A stretch of DNA of 64,000 nucleotides from Pseudoduganella lurida (GTDB lineage Bacteria; Pseudomonadota; Gammaproteobacteria; Burkholderiales; Burkholderiaceae_D): contig NZ_VLLB01000001.1 in NCBI RefSeq assembly GCF_007830455.1, positions 806,001-870,000 on the forward strand. Direction: 5' to 3'. Of the stretch, positions 48,792 to 57,629 are shown in pieces (within the stretch, counting starts at the first letter, position 1; every line of letters starts with the position of its first letter). Below the pieces are notes generated by a model. It searched no databases and was not told the origin of the DNA. It saw nothing but the letters and a program-made list of their open reading frames with translations. Both the position numbers and the translations under genes were made by a program.

Positions 48792-50378
48792 TCAGGCCGG
48801 CATCTGCAGCGCCGCCTGCAGTTGCGCAATGGCGCCCTGCGACTGCGCGATCACCTTGTCGGCGATCCGCTTGCGCATGCCCTGGATGCGGCCGGCCGCT
48901 TCCGCTTCCAGCATCAGTGGCGTGAGCAGCGCGCTGGCCGATTCGTAGAACGCCGTGCCGATGCGGTCCAGCTGCACGATGAAGCCCTGCTCCGCCTCCT
49001 TCATGCGGCGCCGCAGTTCATCCTCGAACGCGCGGCGCTTCTCGCGGATCTCCTCGCGCTTGCGCTTGTTGATGTCGGTGGCCCACTTGAATGCGGAAGC
49101 CAGCAGCACGGCGCCGCCGACGAACGGCACGACCGGCGCCACCACCGGCACCACCACCGCCACGCCGAACAGGTAGGCGGCCGTGCTGGTACCGGCCGCC
49201 GCCACGGCGCTGCCCATCAGCGTGAAGTTGGCGGCCGTGTCCACCGAATTGACCAGCCGCGTGCCGATGCGCATGCGCGGCATGAGGCGCGCGAGGGCCG
49301 CATTGTGCTGGCGGCCGAACGCGCCGTCCTGGGTGATGCGCATATCGGCCTGGAACAGCTTCAGGTCGTTGTGCAGCAGGTCCAGCGCTTCGCCCTTGCG
49401 GCGCGCCACCCGGTCCAGCCGCAGTTCCATCTCGCGGGCGAACTGGTCGCGGCCGATGCTGGACCAAACCCCTTCATCCTTCCACTGCTCGCTGTCCAGG
49501 CGCTCGGCGATCGCCAGTTCGACAGCGTTGCCGGCATCGTGCACGGCATCGTCGATATCCTGCCACAGCATCCGGCGTTCGTAGGCGATGCGGGCATCGA
49601 CCAGGGCCAGGCGCTGCAGCACCTGCTGGCGCAGCTGCTCGACGGTGGCGGTGAGTGCTGGCGCCCCGGCTTCCGCCGGCAGTGGCGCGGCCGCCGTCTG
49701 CTGATAGGTGTCGATGCCGTGGGCGATCGTGTCGACGGCGCGCTGCACCGTGTCACGCAGCTGTTCCTGCGTCATCATGCCGCCATTGAAGCCGCGCGCG
49801 TGGTTCAGCAGCTCGACCTGGCCCGTGCTGCGGCCGAAGTCGGCCACCGCGTCCACCAGGCCGCGGCCCTTGACCAGCTTGCGGGCCTGGGTGCCCAGGT
49901 TGTTCAGCAGGCGGCGCTCTTCTTCCGGCGGCAGGCCGTAGTAGTGATCGGGCGTCAGGCGGATGCCGAGCGCACGGGCGGCCCGCACCGCCAGCGGGCG
50001 GGCGCGCCGGCCCTGCAGCACCAGCAGCGGCTTCATCATCGCGAACGCGCCTTCGCGGGCGGATGGCTCGGCGGCATTGCTGCTGCGGGCCAGCGCATTG
50101 AGCGCCCAGTCGACCGTGACACCCGATTCGATCGCATTGAGCACCAGCGCCGTGAACACGGCGGATGCCTTGCCGTCGCCGGCCAGGTCCGTCACCGCCG
50201 CGAACTGGGCCAGTGTGACGCTGCCGTCGTCGCCCACCGCGATCGCGCCGAGCAGGCGTGCCAGCGCCGAACCGAAGCTCTGGTCCGTACACAGGTGTTC
50301 ATCGAGGTTGCGCAGGACCAGCGTGTGTTCCGGCGCGGGTGGGGTGACCTGGTTGGATGCGGAGTCGTTCACGTTCAT
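48792..50378 (-). CDS. Unknown membrane protein with TerB-like N-terminus and hydrophobic hairpin
   Basis: A 528-residue protein I cannot assign. Residues about 30-130 resemble a TerB-type helical domain (SALARLLGAIAVGDDGSVTL). A long helical middle follows (residues 190-380, with LRQQVLQRLALVDARIAYER). Near residues 395-450 two hydrophobic segments (TAAYLFGVAVVVPVVAPVVP, then FVGGAVLLASAFKW) form a likely membrane hairpin, then a strongly charged coiled coil (KRKREEIREKRRAFEDELRR). This arrangement of helical bundle, hairpin and coiled coil recalls membrane-remodelling or dynamin-partner proteins, but there is no GTPase motif. It is monocistronic; start chosen as MNVNDSASNQ. Confidence 0.8.
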   Translation of the reverse strand: MNVNDSASNQVTPPAPEHTLVLRNLDEHLCTDQSFGSALARLLGAIAVGDDGSVTLAQFAAVTDLAGDGKASAVFTALVLNAIESGVTVDWALNALARSSNAAEPSAREGAFAMMKPLLVLQGRRARPLAVRAARALGIRLTPDHYYGLPPEEERRLLNNLGTQARKLVKGRGLVDAVADFGRSTGQVELLNHARGFNGGMMTQEQLRDTVQRAVDTIAHGIDTYQQTAAAPLPAEAGAPALTATVEQLRQQVLQRLALVDARIAYERRMLWQDIDDAVHDAGNAVELAIAERLDSEQWKDEGVWSSIGRDQFAREMELRLDRVARRKGEALDLLHNDLKLFQADMRITQDGAFGRQHNAALARLMPRMRIGTRLVNSVDTAANFTLMGSAVAAAGTSTAAYLFGVAVVVPVVAPVVPFVGGAVLLASAFKWATDINKRKREEIREKRRAFEDELRRRMKEAEQGFIVQLDRIGTAFYESASALLTPLMLEAEAAGRIQGMRKRIADKVIAQSQGAIAQLQAALQMPA

Positions 50379-50649
50379 GCCCTCGATGTGTTCTGTTAGC
50401 TCGCGATCATGGCCGATGCCATTTTGACATTCTAACGGAAGCCTCGGGCGGCGGGGGCTCTGCGCGTACCTGCGCTGCCAATGAAAACACCCGCTCCGGT
50501 CCTGGAATGCGCGTTGTTGCTCCGATGCCGCATAAAGATAAACCATTGAAATTTCTTTATAACAATTTTCCTTGTTTACCGTTACGTTTTAATGAAGTGC
50601 CGGGAATTTCCTGATAGCATCACCTAAACTTTCCCAAAGGCATCTAATC

Positions 50650-52689
50650 ATGAGCAAGGTAAACTACAACGTGGTCGTGAACGGCACCCTGACCTTCCAG
50701 CGTCCGATGATGCCCGGGGACATCCTCTTTACTGAAGATGCGTACACTGCCACCTGGGGTGCCGACGCAATCGTCGCAGCCAACCCGTACGGCGGCTATG
50801 CGAGCAGTTTCGGCTACTCGACCGTGGCGCTGCGGCCCACCACGACGGGTGCCTATGACCTGACCGTGGAAAGCGCGACCGGCTTCAGCTATTCGGACAC
50901 TGCCGGGGAAAGCGATACGGAGCTGTGGTTGTACGAAGGCTCGTTCGATCCCGCGCAGCCCCTGATGAACCTGGTCGCGGCCAACGAGGACATCGACACC
51001 TTCGATGCCGACGGTGGCGTTGGCAACATGCTGTCGAAGCTGAGCGCCGTCACGCTCAAGGCCAATACCAACTATGTGCTGGTCGTCACGGCGCGCGATG
51101 CCGGCCTGACGGGAACGGCCGTGGTCTCCATGGTCGAATCGAATACCGCACCCGTGGTCGACGCCGTGACGGCCCCCACCCTGACGACTGCCGGCAGCAC
51201 GCCCTACACGATCGAGGTGCGCTATGCCGACGCCGGCGGTTCCATCGACGGCAGCACGATCGGTACCGACGACCTGGCCATCACCGACGGCACGCATACG
51301 CTGCAGGTGACGGGCGCGGCGTGGAATGCTGCCACCAGTACCGCCACCTACACCATCGCTCCGCCGGGCGGCAGCTGGGATGCCAGCGACAACGGCCATT
51401 ACCGCGTGGCCATCGTGGCCGGCGCCGTTGCCGACAACCTGGGCGCGGCCGTCGCCTCGGGCAATGCCGGCTCGTTCGACGTGGTGGTTGCGGCCCAGGC
51501 CGCGGCACCCGGCGTGCCGGCCAACACGACGACGCCTGTCGTGGACCCTGTTCCTGCACCGGCGCCAGCACCAGCACCGGCACCAGCGCCTGCGCCGGCT
51601 CCTGCACCGGCCCCCGCACCAGCACCAGCACCTGCTCCTGCACCGGCCCCCGCACCAGCACCGGCACCAGCACCTGCACCAGCACCCGCACCTGCACCCG
51701 CGCCGCAGGGCTCGGGCACGCCGGCAGAGGCCGCTGTCACCACCGTCAAAGGCACCACAGGCAATGACACGCTGAAGGGCACGGCCGGCAACGACCTGTT
51801 CGTTCCCGGCACGGGCACCGATACGATCACAGGTGGCACCGGCACGGACACGGTGCAGCTGTCCGGCCACTCGACCGACTACACCATGAAGTTCGTGAAT
51901 GGCACGCTGGTCGTCAGCGCAGCGGACGGCGGCGCCAGCTATGCGATGAGCCAGATCGATGCGCTGCGCTTCGACGGCGGCCAGGGCAGCGCGCCGGCCG
52001 AGGTCGCGGCCCGTCTGTACGAGGGCATCCTGGGCCGCGCCGGCAATGCGATGGAGCTGGCCTACTGGGCCGACAATATCGCGCACGGCGCCTCGGTGGA
52101 AAACGTCGCAACGTCGTTCGTCAACTCCGCCGAAGCGGCCGACCTGTTCCGTGTTTCCGGCACGGCGGGCTTCGTGACGGCGCTGTACGAAAGCGTGCTC
52201 GAACGCACGCCCGCACAGCTCGAAGTGGATTTCTGGGTGAAGAGCATCGGTACCGGCCTCGATCGCGCGCAGGTGGCGCTGAGCTTCATCAATTCACCGG
52301 AACACCTGGCGCAGGCTGTCACGATGGACTTCAACAGCACCGACGTCGGCGTGCTGGCGCGGCTGTATCAGACGATGTTCGGCCGCGCGCCGGACGAAGC
52401 GGGCATCAACCACTGGCTGGCCCAGCGTGACGCGGGTACCTCGTTCGCCACCATCGCCCGCAGCTTCGCGCTGTCGAGCGAGGCCGGCAACCTGTCCGAC
52501 AGCGCCTTCATCGACCAGCTGTATCACACCGGCCTGCACCGCGACCCGACGGCCGCCGAAAGCGCGAACCTGCTGGACCTGATGCACCAGGGCCTCGATC
52601 GCGGCCAGGTGCTGCTGCAGATCGCCGAATCACCGGCCACCATCGCGCTCGTAGGCCAGATCAGCAGTTCCATCCAGCTGCACGCCTGA
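50650..52689 (+). CDS. DUF4214 extracellular protein with Pro-Ala linker and RTX-like repeats
   Basis: A 679-residue probable type I secreted or S-layer-type protein. The N-terminal half (to about 290) is beta-rich with pre-peptidase-like and Ig-like segments (YDLTVESATGFSYSDTAGES, DTELWLYEGSFD). Residues about 302-353 are some 26 Ala-Pro dipeptides. Then comes an RTX-like calcium motif (GTTGNDTLKGTAGNDLF near 370), and the C-terminal 250 residues hold four DUF4214 repeats (RLYEGILGR, LYESVLERTP, RLYQTMFGRAP, LYHTGLHRDP). There is no N-terminal signal peptide, consistent with T1SS export. AAAGG lies upstream and a good terminator downstream. No secretion genes are nearby. Confidence 0.9.
   Translation: MSKVNYNVVVNGTLTFQRPMMPGDILFTEDAYTATWGADAIVAANPYGGYASSFGYSTVALRPTTTGAYDLTVESATGFSYSDTAGESDTELWLYEGSFDPAQPLMNLVAANEDIDTFDADGGVGNMLSKLSAVTLKANTNYVLVVTARDAGLTGTAVVSMVESNTAPVVDAVTAPTLTTAGSTPYTIEVRYADAGGSIDGSTIGTDDLAITDGTHTLQVTGAAWNAATSTATYTIAPPGGSWDASDNGHYRVAIVAGAVADNLGAAVASGNAGSFDVVVAAQAAAPGVPANTTTPVVDPVPAPAPAPAPAPAPAPAPAPAPAPAPAPAPAPAPAPAPAPAPAPAPAPAPAPQGSGTPAEAAVTTVKGTTGNDTLKGTAGNDLFVPGTGTDTITGGTGTDTVQLSGHSTDYTMKFVNGTLVVSAADGGASYAMSQIDALRFDGGQGSAPAEVAARLYEGILGRAGNAMELAYWADNIAHGASVENVATSFVNSAEAADLFRVSGTAGFVTALYESVLERTPAQLEVDFWVKSIGTGLDRAQVALSFINSPEHLAQAVTMDFNSTDVGVLARLYQTMFGRAPDEAGINHWLAQRDAGTSFATIARSFALSSEAGNLSDSAFIDQLYHTGLHRDPTAAESANLLDLMHQGLDRGQVLLQIAESPATIALVGQISSSIQLHA
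51546..51710 (+). repeat. Coding Ala-Pro dipeptide repeat
   Basis: A run of 6-bp units GCACCG/GCACCA/GCGCCT with longer 48-60 bp near-identical blocks (two copies of a CCTGCACCGGCCCCCGCACC block). It encodes the stiff Pro-Ala linker of the DUF4214 protein and is likely to vary in length between strains. Confidence 0.9.
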
Positions 52690-52727
52690 CGCAGCCTGCG
52701 AAGGGCCTGTCAGCCGCACCGGCATCG

Positions 52728-52751
52728 GGGCCTCCATCGCGGAGGCCCTTT
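52728..52751 (+). terminator. Rho-independent terminator of the DUF4214 gene
   Basis: An 8-bp stem GGGCCTCC/GGAGGCCC with a 5-nt loop followed by TTTCT, 38 bp after the stop codon and just before the convergent Lrp-type gene. Confidence 0.85.
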
Positions 52752-52764
52752 CTGCAACGGCCAG

Positions 52765-53256
52765 CTACTCGCCCCCCGTGGCCAGCGCCAGCGTCTCCTT
52801 GATCTCCTCCATCACCACATAGCTCTTCGACTGCGCCGCGCCGGGCAGGTTCAGCAGCATGTCGCCCAGCAGCTTGCGGTACTCCGCCATCTCGCGGATG
52901 CGCGCCTTGATCAGGTAGTCGAAGTCGCCGGACACCAGGTGGCACTCCTGCACTTCGGGGATGCGCAGCACCTCGCGCCGGAACTGCTCGAAATGGCTGG
53001 CCGATTTCTGGTTCAGCGTGATCTCCACGAATACCAGCAGGCTGGCGCCCAGCGCGGCCGGGTTGAGCCGCGCGTGGTAGCCCGTGATCACGCCATCGCG
53101 CTCCATGCGCTTGACGCGTTCGATGGCCGGCGTGACGGACAGGCCCACGGCCTCGGCCAGGTCCTTCATCGACACGCGGCCGTCGTCCTGCAGGATGCGC
53201 AGGATGCGGCGGTCGAGCCGGTCCAGGGTGCGCACGGTTTCCTTCTGGGTTCGCAT
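52765..53256 (-). CDS. Lrp/AsnC family transcriptional regulator
   Basis: A 163-residue Lrp-type regulator: helix-turn-helix at about 15-60 (LDRLDRRILRILQDDGRVSM, then SVTPAIERVKRMERDGVI) and a C-terminal RAM ligand domain (VQECHLVSGDFDYLIKAR near residue 95). I chose MRTQKETVR, preceded by GGAGA; an ATG six codons earlier lacks a site. It diverges from dadA with a 120-bp gap, the arrangement of DadR/BkdR-like regulators, so it probably controls D-alanine catabolism in response to alanine. Confidence 0.93.
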   Translation of the reverse strand: MRTQKETVRTLDRLDRRILRILQDDGRVSMKDLAEAVGLSVTPAIERVKRMERDGVITGYHARLNPAALGASLLVFVEITLNQKSASHFEQFRREVLRIPEVQECHLVSGDFDYLIKARIREMAEYRKLLGDMLLNLPGAAQSKSYVVMEEIKETLALATGGE

Positions 53257-53376
53257 GATGTCTCCGCTGATCATGTTTTTCTGCTGTTTTTCTGCCGATA
53301 TACAGTTACAAGCACTGCCAGCAGCAACTTATCATAGCGGAAATCCCCACACAATCTTTCCAGCACAGAGGTCCAC

Positions 53377-54660
53377 ATGCGCGTAGTCATCCTCGGCAGC
53401 GGCGTCATCGGCGTCACCACGGCGTACTACCTGGCCCGCGCCGGCCACCAGGTGACGGTGCTGGACCGCCAGCCGGGTCCCGCCCTGGAAACGAGCTTCG
53501 CCAATGCCGGCCAGATCTCCCCCGGCTACGCCTCGCCCTGGGCCGCGCCCGGCATCCCGCTGAAGGCGCTGAAGTGGATGGTCCAGCAGCATGCGCCGCT
53601 GTCGTTCACCCCGGACGGCACGCTGTTCCAGCTGCAGTGGATGTGGCAGATGCTGAAGAACTGCAATGCCGCCAGCTATGCCGTCAACAAGGAGCGCATG
53701 GTGCGGCTCGCCGAGTACAGCCGCGACTGTTTCAAGGCCCTGCGCGCCAGCACCGGCATCGCCTACGAGGGCCGCGAACGCGGCACCACGCAGCTGTTCC
53801 GCACGCAGCAGCAGCTCGACGGCGCGGCCAAGGACATCGACGTGCTGCAGGAGACCGGCGTGCCCTATGAGCTGCTGGGCGCGCGCGAACTGCTCGCGGT
53901 CGAACCGGGCCTGGCCGGCGAGCGGCTGGTGGGCGGGCTGCGCCTGCCGAACGACGAAACGGGCGACTGCCAGCTGTTCACGACGCGGCTGGCCGCGCTG
54001 GCCGCGGAACTGGGCGTGCGCTTCCGCTATGGCGTGGCGATCGACCACCTGGTCGAAGAAGGTGGCGAGATCGCCGGCGTGCAGTGCGGTGCCGAACGGG
54101 TGACGGCCGATGCGTACGTGGTGGCGCTGGGCGCGTTCTCCACGCCGCTGCTGCGCGGCCTGCTGGACATCCCGGTCTATCCATTGAAAGGTTACTCCAT
54201 CACCGTGCCCATCGTCGATGCGGCGCGCGCACCCGTCTCGACGATCCTCGACGAGACCTACAAGATCGCCGTCACGCGCTTCGACGACCGCATCCGCGTG
54301 GGCGGCATGGCGGAGATCGCGGGCTACGACCACACGCTGAAACCGCGGCGCCGCGCCACCCTTGAAATGGTTGTCAACGACCTGTTCCCCGGTGCCGGCG
54401 ACACGGCGCGTGCCAGCTTCTGGACGGGACTGCGGCCGATGACGCCGGACGGCACGCCCGTGGTGGGCCGCACGCCGCTGCGCAACCTGTTCCTCAACAC
54501 GGGCCACGGCACGCTGGGCTGGACCATGTCCTGCGGTTCGGCCCAGCTGCTGGCCGACATCATGTCGGCGCGGCGTCCGGCGATCCTGGCGGACGACCTG
54601 TCGGTGGAACGCTACCGCAGCGCCGGCAGCGCGCGCCAGCCCGCGTTCGCACGCGCCTGA
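53377..54660 (+). CDS. dadA: D-amino acid dehydrogenase small subunit
   Basis: A 427-residue membrane-associated flavoprotein. It opens [20 protein letters not shown] (FAD-binding GxGxxG) and then [20 protein letters not shown], a DadA hallmark. The C-terminal [16 protein letters not shown] and [17 protein letters not shown] complete the FAD site. DadA oxidises D-alanine and other D-amino acids to keto acids and reduces quinones. No alanine racemase gene (dadX) follows, so it must be elsewhere. An Lrp-type regulator diverges from it. Length is normal. Confidence 0.97.
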   Translation: MRVVILGSGVIGVTTAYYLARAGHQVTVLDRQPGPALETSFANAGQISPGYASPWAAPGIPLKALKWMVQQHAPLSFTPDGTLFQLQWMWQMLKNCNAASYAVNKERMVRLAEYSRDCFKALRASTGIAYEGRERGTTQLFRTQQQLDGAAKDIDVLQETGVPYELLGARELLAVEPGLAGERLVGGLRLPNDETGDCQLFTTRLAALAAELGVRFRYGVAIDHLVEEGGEIAGVQCGAERVTADAYVVALGAFSTPLLRGLLDIPVYPLKGYSITVPIVDAARAPVSTILDETYKIAVTRFDDRIRVGGMAEIAGYDHTLKPRRRATLEMVVNDLFPGAGDTARASFWTGLRPMTPDGTPVVGRTPLRNLFLNTGHGTLGWTMSCGSAQLLADIMSARRPAILADDLSVERYRSAGSARQPAFARA

Positions 54661-54666
54661 GCTCAA

Positions 54667-54702
54667 TTGTGCAAGGGGGACCGACCCCGTATAATTTTCG
54701 GT
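54667..54702 (+). promoter_or_regulatory. Promoter placing the transcription start at the HDOD start codon
   Basis: TATAAT at 54690-54695 is a perfect -10. A TTGTGC 17 bp upstream is a partial -35. Transcription would begin at about 54702-54703, the A of the ATG, and no ribosome binding site exists in the seven intervening bases. The spacer GGGGGACCGACCCC is palindromic, so repressor binding or an origin from a repeat element are also possible. Confidence 0.6.
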
Positions 54703-55539
54703 ATGAATAAACTGGAAGCCTTCGGGCACATCGCCGCGCTGGCGATTCGTGGGGACCTCGTGTTCCCCACCAGCGTGAACGCCGCGCTGCGCGTGCAGCT
54801 CGCCCTCGAGGATCCCGACACGCCGATCGACGAAGCGATCCGGCTCGTGCTTGCGGAACCCCAGCTGGCGGCGCGCACCGTCGCGCTGGCGAATTCGGCG
54901 ATGTTCAACCGGGGCGGCAACACCGTCACCAATGTGCGCGCGGCGATCACGCGCGTGGGCTACCACAACCTGTATGCGCTGGCGGCGGCGATGGTGGTGC
55001 GCCAGTTCGGCAGCCGCATCGCCCATCCCGAAGTGCGCGCCAAGGCCGAGCAGCTGTGGCAGCACACCGTGCATGTCGCCTGCCTGGCACGCCTGATCGC
55101 GCGCGACGTCACGGAGATCAATCCCGATACCGCGCTGTTCGCCGGCATCGTGCACGAAGTCGGCAGCTTCTACCTGCTGTCGCGCGCCGACGAATTCCCC
55201 GGCCTCCTCGACCCCGATCCGGACAACTGGCAGCCGGCCAGCGAAGAGATCATCACGCGCGAAGTCATGAAGAAGCTGGGCGTGCCGGAGGAAGTGTCGA
55301 TCGCCATCGAAGGCCTGCGGGACGGCTTCCTGGGCGTGCCGCCGGAGAGCCTGCTCGACACGCTGCTGCTGGCGAACCACTTCGCGCCGGTCGATTCGCC
55401 GCTGGCCGCACCGCCGCGCGAGGAACTGCCGGAATCGGAAAGCGTCGTCGACCTGTTCATCGACGAGGCGATGGCCGCCAGGCTGCTCGACGAGGCGGAG
55501 AAGGATGCCACGTCGATGAACGCGGCCCTGCTCGTATAG
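54703..55539 (+). CDS. HDOD domain protein
   Basis: A 278-residue protein with an HDOD domain (about 15-210): the helical region RTVALANSAMFNRGG near residue 60, then RAAITRVGYHNLYAL and the degenerate HD-like ALFAGIVHEVGSFYLLS near 147. HDOD proteins are catalytically dead relatives of HD-GYP c-di-GMP phosphodiesterases and act as signalling scaffolds. Upstream is an ideal -10 only seven bases from the ATG, so the mRNA may be leaderless. A second frame further upstream would add 12 residues from a palindromic stretch, which is less likely. A bidirectional terminator follows. Confidence 0.92.
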   Translation: MNKLEAFGHIAALAIRGDLVFPTSVNAALRVQLALEDPDTPIDEAIRLVLAEPQLAARTVALANSAMFNRGGNTVTNVRAAITRVGYHNLYALAAAMVVRQFGSRIAHPEVRAKAEQLWQHTVHVACLARLIARDVTEINPDTALFAGIVHEVGSFYLLSRADEFPGLLDPDPDNWQPASEEIITREVMKKLGVPEEVSIAIEGLRDGFLGVPPESLLDTLLLANHFAPVDSPLAAPPREELPESESVVDLFIDEAMAARLLDEAEKDATSMNAALLV

Positions 55540-55572
55540 ACGCTGCTGGTGCACCTCGCGCACGCCAATTGA

Positions 55573-55600
55573 AAAGGGCAGGCCCATCGGCCTGCCCTTT
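55573..55600. terminator. Bidirectional terminator between HDOD and hmp genes
   Basis: A perfect 12-bp inverted repeat AAAGGGCAGGCC-CATC-GGCCTGCCCTTT. It has AAA on the left and TTT on the right, so it can end transcripts from both the HDOD gene and the convergent hmp gene. Confidence 0.9.
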
Positions 55601-55622
55601 CCACTTCCGCTCCGGCACCCGC

Positions 55623-56801
55623 TCAGTCGAGCGCGCCGGCCGGTCCGAAGAACTCGTAATGCGTCTGCGCTGGCGGCACGCCCAGTTCGCGCAGCGACTG
55701 CCGCACCGCCCGCATGAACGGCTGCGGACCCAGGAAGTAGGTGTCGACATCGCGCGTGGCGGGCAGCCAGGCCGCCAGCCGCGCGCTGTCCAGCAGGCCC
55801 ACCGCATGGGGTGCCACATGGCCACGGTCTTCTGCGTACACGTAGTGGCGGTGCAGTCGCGGATGGAGCCGCGCGAGCGCCTCGACATGATCGCGGAACG
55901 CATGTACGCCACCATGTCGCGCCGCGTGGATGAAGTGCACGTCGCGGCCGCTGTCCAGCGCGGCCGCCAGCATCGGCAGCGTGGGCGTGATGCCGACCCC
56001 GCCGGTGATGAACACCACCGGCCGGTCCGATTCGGCCAGCACGAACTCGCCCGACGGCGGCAGCAGCTCGACCATGCTTCCCTCGCCCACCGCATCGTGC
56101 AGGTGGTTCGACATCTTCCCGCCCGGCTCGCGCTTCACGCTGATCTGGTAGGTGCGCCCGTCCGGCGGCGCGGACAGCGAGTAGTTGCGGCGCTGCTCGA
56201 CGCCATCGATGACGGCGCGGATGCCCAGGTACTGGCCGGGCCGGAAACCGGCGACGGGGCCGCCGTCCTCGGCACGGAACAGGAAGCTGGTGATCTCGTC
56301 GCTCTCGCGCCGCGTGGCGGCGACCACGAAGCGGCGCACGCCGTTCCAGCCGCCCGGCGCGGCGGCCTGCGCCTGGTAGGCCTGCGCTTCGGCACCGGCC
56401 AGCATGCCGGCCAGCTGGCCATACGCCGCGCCCCACGCTTCGATCACGGCATCGGTCGCCACGTCGGCGCCCAGCACCTCGCGGATCGCCAGCAGCAGGC
56501 TGCTGCCCACCATCGGATAGTGTTCCGGCAGGATGTCGAGCGACACGTGCTTGCTGACGATCCGGCCCACCAGCGGTCCGAGCGCGTCGAGGCGGTCGAT
56601 GTTCTTCGCATACATCAGCACCGCATTGGCCAGCGCGCGCGGCTGCATGCCACTGCCCTGGTGCGCCTGGTTAAAGTACGGCAGCACGGCGGGATGGTCG
56701 CGGAACAGGATCGGATAGAAGTGGCGCGTCAGGGCTTCGCCGCTCTTTTCGAGGATGGGGACAGTGGCGGTGACGATGGCGCGGTGTGCGGCGGACAGCA
56801 T
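55623..56801 (-). CDS. hmp: Nitric oxide dioxygenase (flavohaemoprotein Hmp)
   Basis: A 392-residue flavohaemoglobin. The globin domain (1-140) has FNQAHQGSGMQPRALANAV with the proximal haem His85 region, followed by a FAD domain (about 150-260; GQYLGI, then RNYSLS for flavin binding) and an NAD domain (about 265-392; ITGGVGITPTLPML, EFFGPAGAL). It oxidises NO to nitrate using NADH and O2, protecting against nitrosative stress. AGGAG is the ribosome binding site. A perfect NsrR-type palindrome lies in its promoter region and the nsrR gene is immediately upstream on the same strand. Length is normal. Confidence 0.97.
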   Translation of the reverse strand: MLSAAHRAIVTATVPILEKSGEALTRHFYPILFRDHPAVLPYFNQAHQGSGMQPRALANAVLMYAKNIDRLDALGPLVGRIVSKHVSLDILPEHYPMVGSSLLLAIREVLGADVATDAVIEAWGAAYGQLAGMLAGAEAQAYQAQAAAPGGWNGVRRFVVAATRRESDEITSFLFRAEDGGPVAGFRPGQYLGIRAVIDGVEQRRNYSLSAPPDGRTYQISVKREPGGKMSNHLHDAVGEGSMVELLPPSGEFVLAESDRPVVFITGGVGITPTLPMLAAALDSGRDVHFIHAARHGGVHAFRDHVEALARLHPRLHRHYVYAEDRGHVAPHAVGLLDSARLAAWLPATRDVDTYFLGPQPFMRAVRQSLRELGVPPAQTHYEFFGPAGALD

Positions 56802-56820
56802 GGTGTTCTCCTGTGGCGGT

Positions 56821-56847
56821 TAAACATGCATGTAGTTTGCATGTTTA
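56821..56847. promoter_or_regulatory. NsrR operator in the hmp promoter
   Basis: A perfect 10-bp inverted repeat TAAACATGCA-TGTAGTT-TGCATGTTTA, 20 bp upstream of the hmp ATG. The core ATGCA/TGCAT with this spacing follows the NsrR recognition pattern. NO damage to the NsrR iron-sulfur cluster would relieve repression. Confidence 0.85.
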
Positions 56848-56943
56848 AGGAAGAGCGGCACAGTGGACAAAATGTCCCAGGAGTGGCAAGACTGTCAGGT
56901 CATTCACGCAAGAGGTCAGGCGCCCGAGAAGCACGCCGGGACC

Positions 56944-57112
56944 ATGCGCCGGGAAGGCACGCGGAGATCATCCGCCGCGGCAGCAGCAGGAGATCACACG
57001 CAGAGCCGCATGGCAGAGGTCATGCGCCGGGACAGCAGCAGAAGATCATGCGCCGGGACGGCAGGAGGAGACCATGCGCCGGGACGGCAGGAGCAAATCA
57101 TGCGCCGGGACG
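56944..57112. repeat. 26-bp tandem repeat array between hmp and nsrR
   Basis: Six and a half consecutive units of 26 bp, consensus ATGCGCCGGGACGGCAGGAG followed by GAGATC. The three nearest nsrR are nearly identical; those nearer hmp are progressively diverged, and a ragged extra unit precedes them. The nsrR stop codon (57098-57100) lies at the junction of units 6 and 7. No gene is present in the array. Confidence 0.92.
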
Positions 57113-57556
57113 GCGGTCGGGCATATGCACGAGGATCGCGTGTTCCTGACGGCGGGCGCCCGGCAGCATGTCGGCCAGCGTCACGCCGTCGAGCACCTGC
57201 AGGAACGCCTCGGTGGCCTCCGCCAGCTTGCCCTTCAGGTTGCAGGCACCGGAAAAGGCGCAGCCGACGTTGGCCGGGTCGAAGCATTCGGCCATGTGGA
57301 AATCCGATTCGCTGGCGCGCACGACGGCACCGATGCTGATGTCTGCCGGTTCGCCCTTCAGCCGCAGTCCGCCGTTCCGGCCGCGCACGGTCTCCACCAG
57401 GCCGGACATGCCCAGCTGGTGGATCACCTTCGTCAGGTGGTTCTTCGAGATGCCGTGCAGGTCCGCGATGTCCTGGATCGTCACCAGGCGGTCGCGGTGC
57501 ATGCCGAGGTACATCAGGGAGCGCAGCGTGTAGTCGGTGAAGGTCGTGAGTCTCAT
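57098..57556 (-). CDS. nsrR: Nitrite/NO-sensing Rrf2 repressor NsrR
   Basis: A 152-residue Rrf2 regulator. The winged helix-turn-helix opens MRLTTFTDYTLRSLMYLG, standard for NsrR, with SKNHLTKVIHQLGMSG near residue 39. The three iron-sulfur Cys are present in ECFDPANVGCAFSGACNLKG near residues 92-106, the NsrR/IscR-like spacing. It should repress hmp through the nearby palindrome and be inactivated by NO. The start chosen avoids an upstream arm that reads through an 11-bp repeat. TATAAT at 57584-57589 on the minus strand is a probable -10. Its stop lies in a 26-bp tandem array. Confidence 0.95.
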   Translation of the reverse strand: MRLTTFTDYTLRSLMYLGMHRDRLVTIQDIADLHGISKNHLTKVIHQLGMSGLVETVRGRNGGLRLKGEPADISIGAVVRASESDFHMAECFDPANVGCAFSGACNLKGKLAEATEAFLQVLDGVTLADMLPGARRQEHAILVHMPDRRPGA

Positions 57557-57629
57557 GGTGTCCGTTGCTGGGCTGCACGGGACATTATAGACGTCGCCGC
57601 CACGCCATGCCGGCAGTGCGGTGGAAGCC

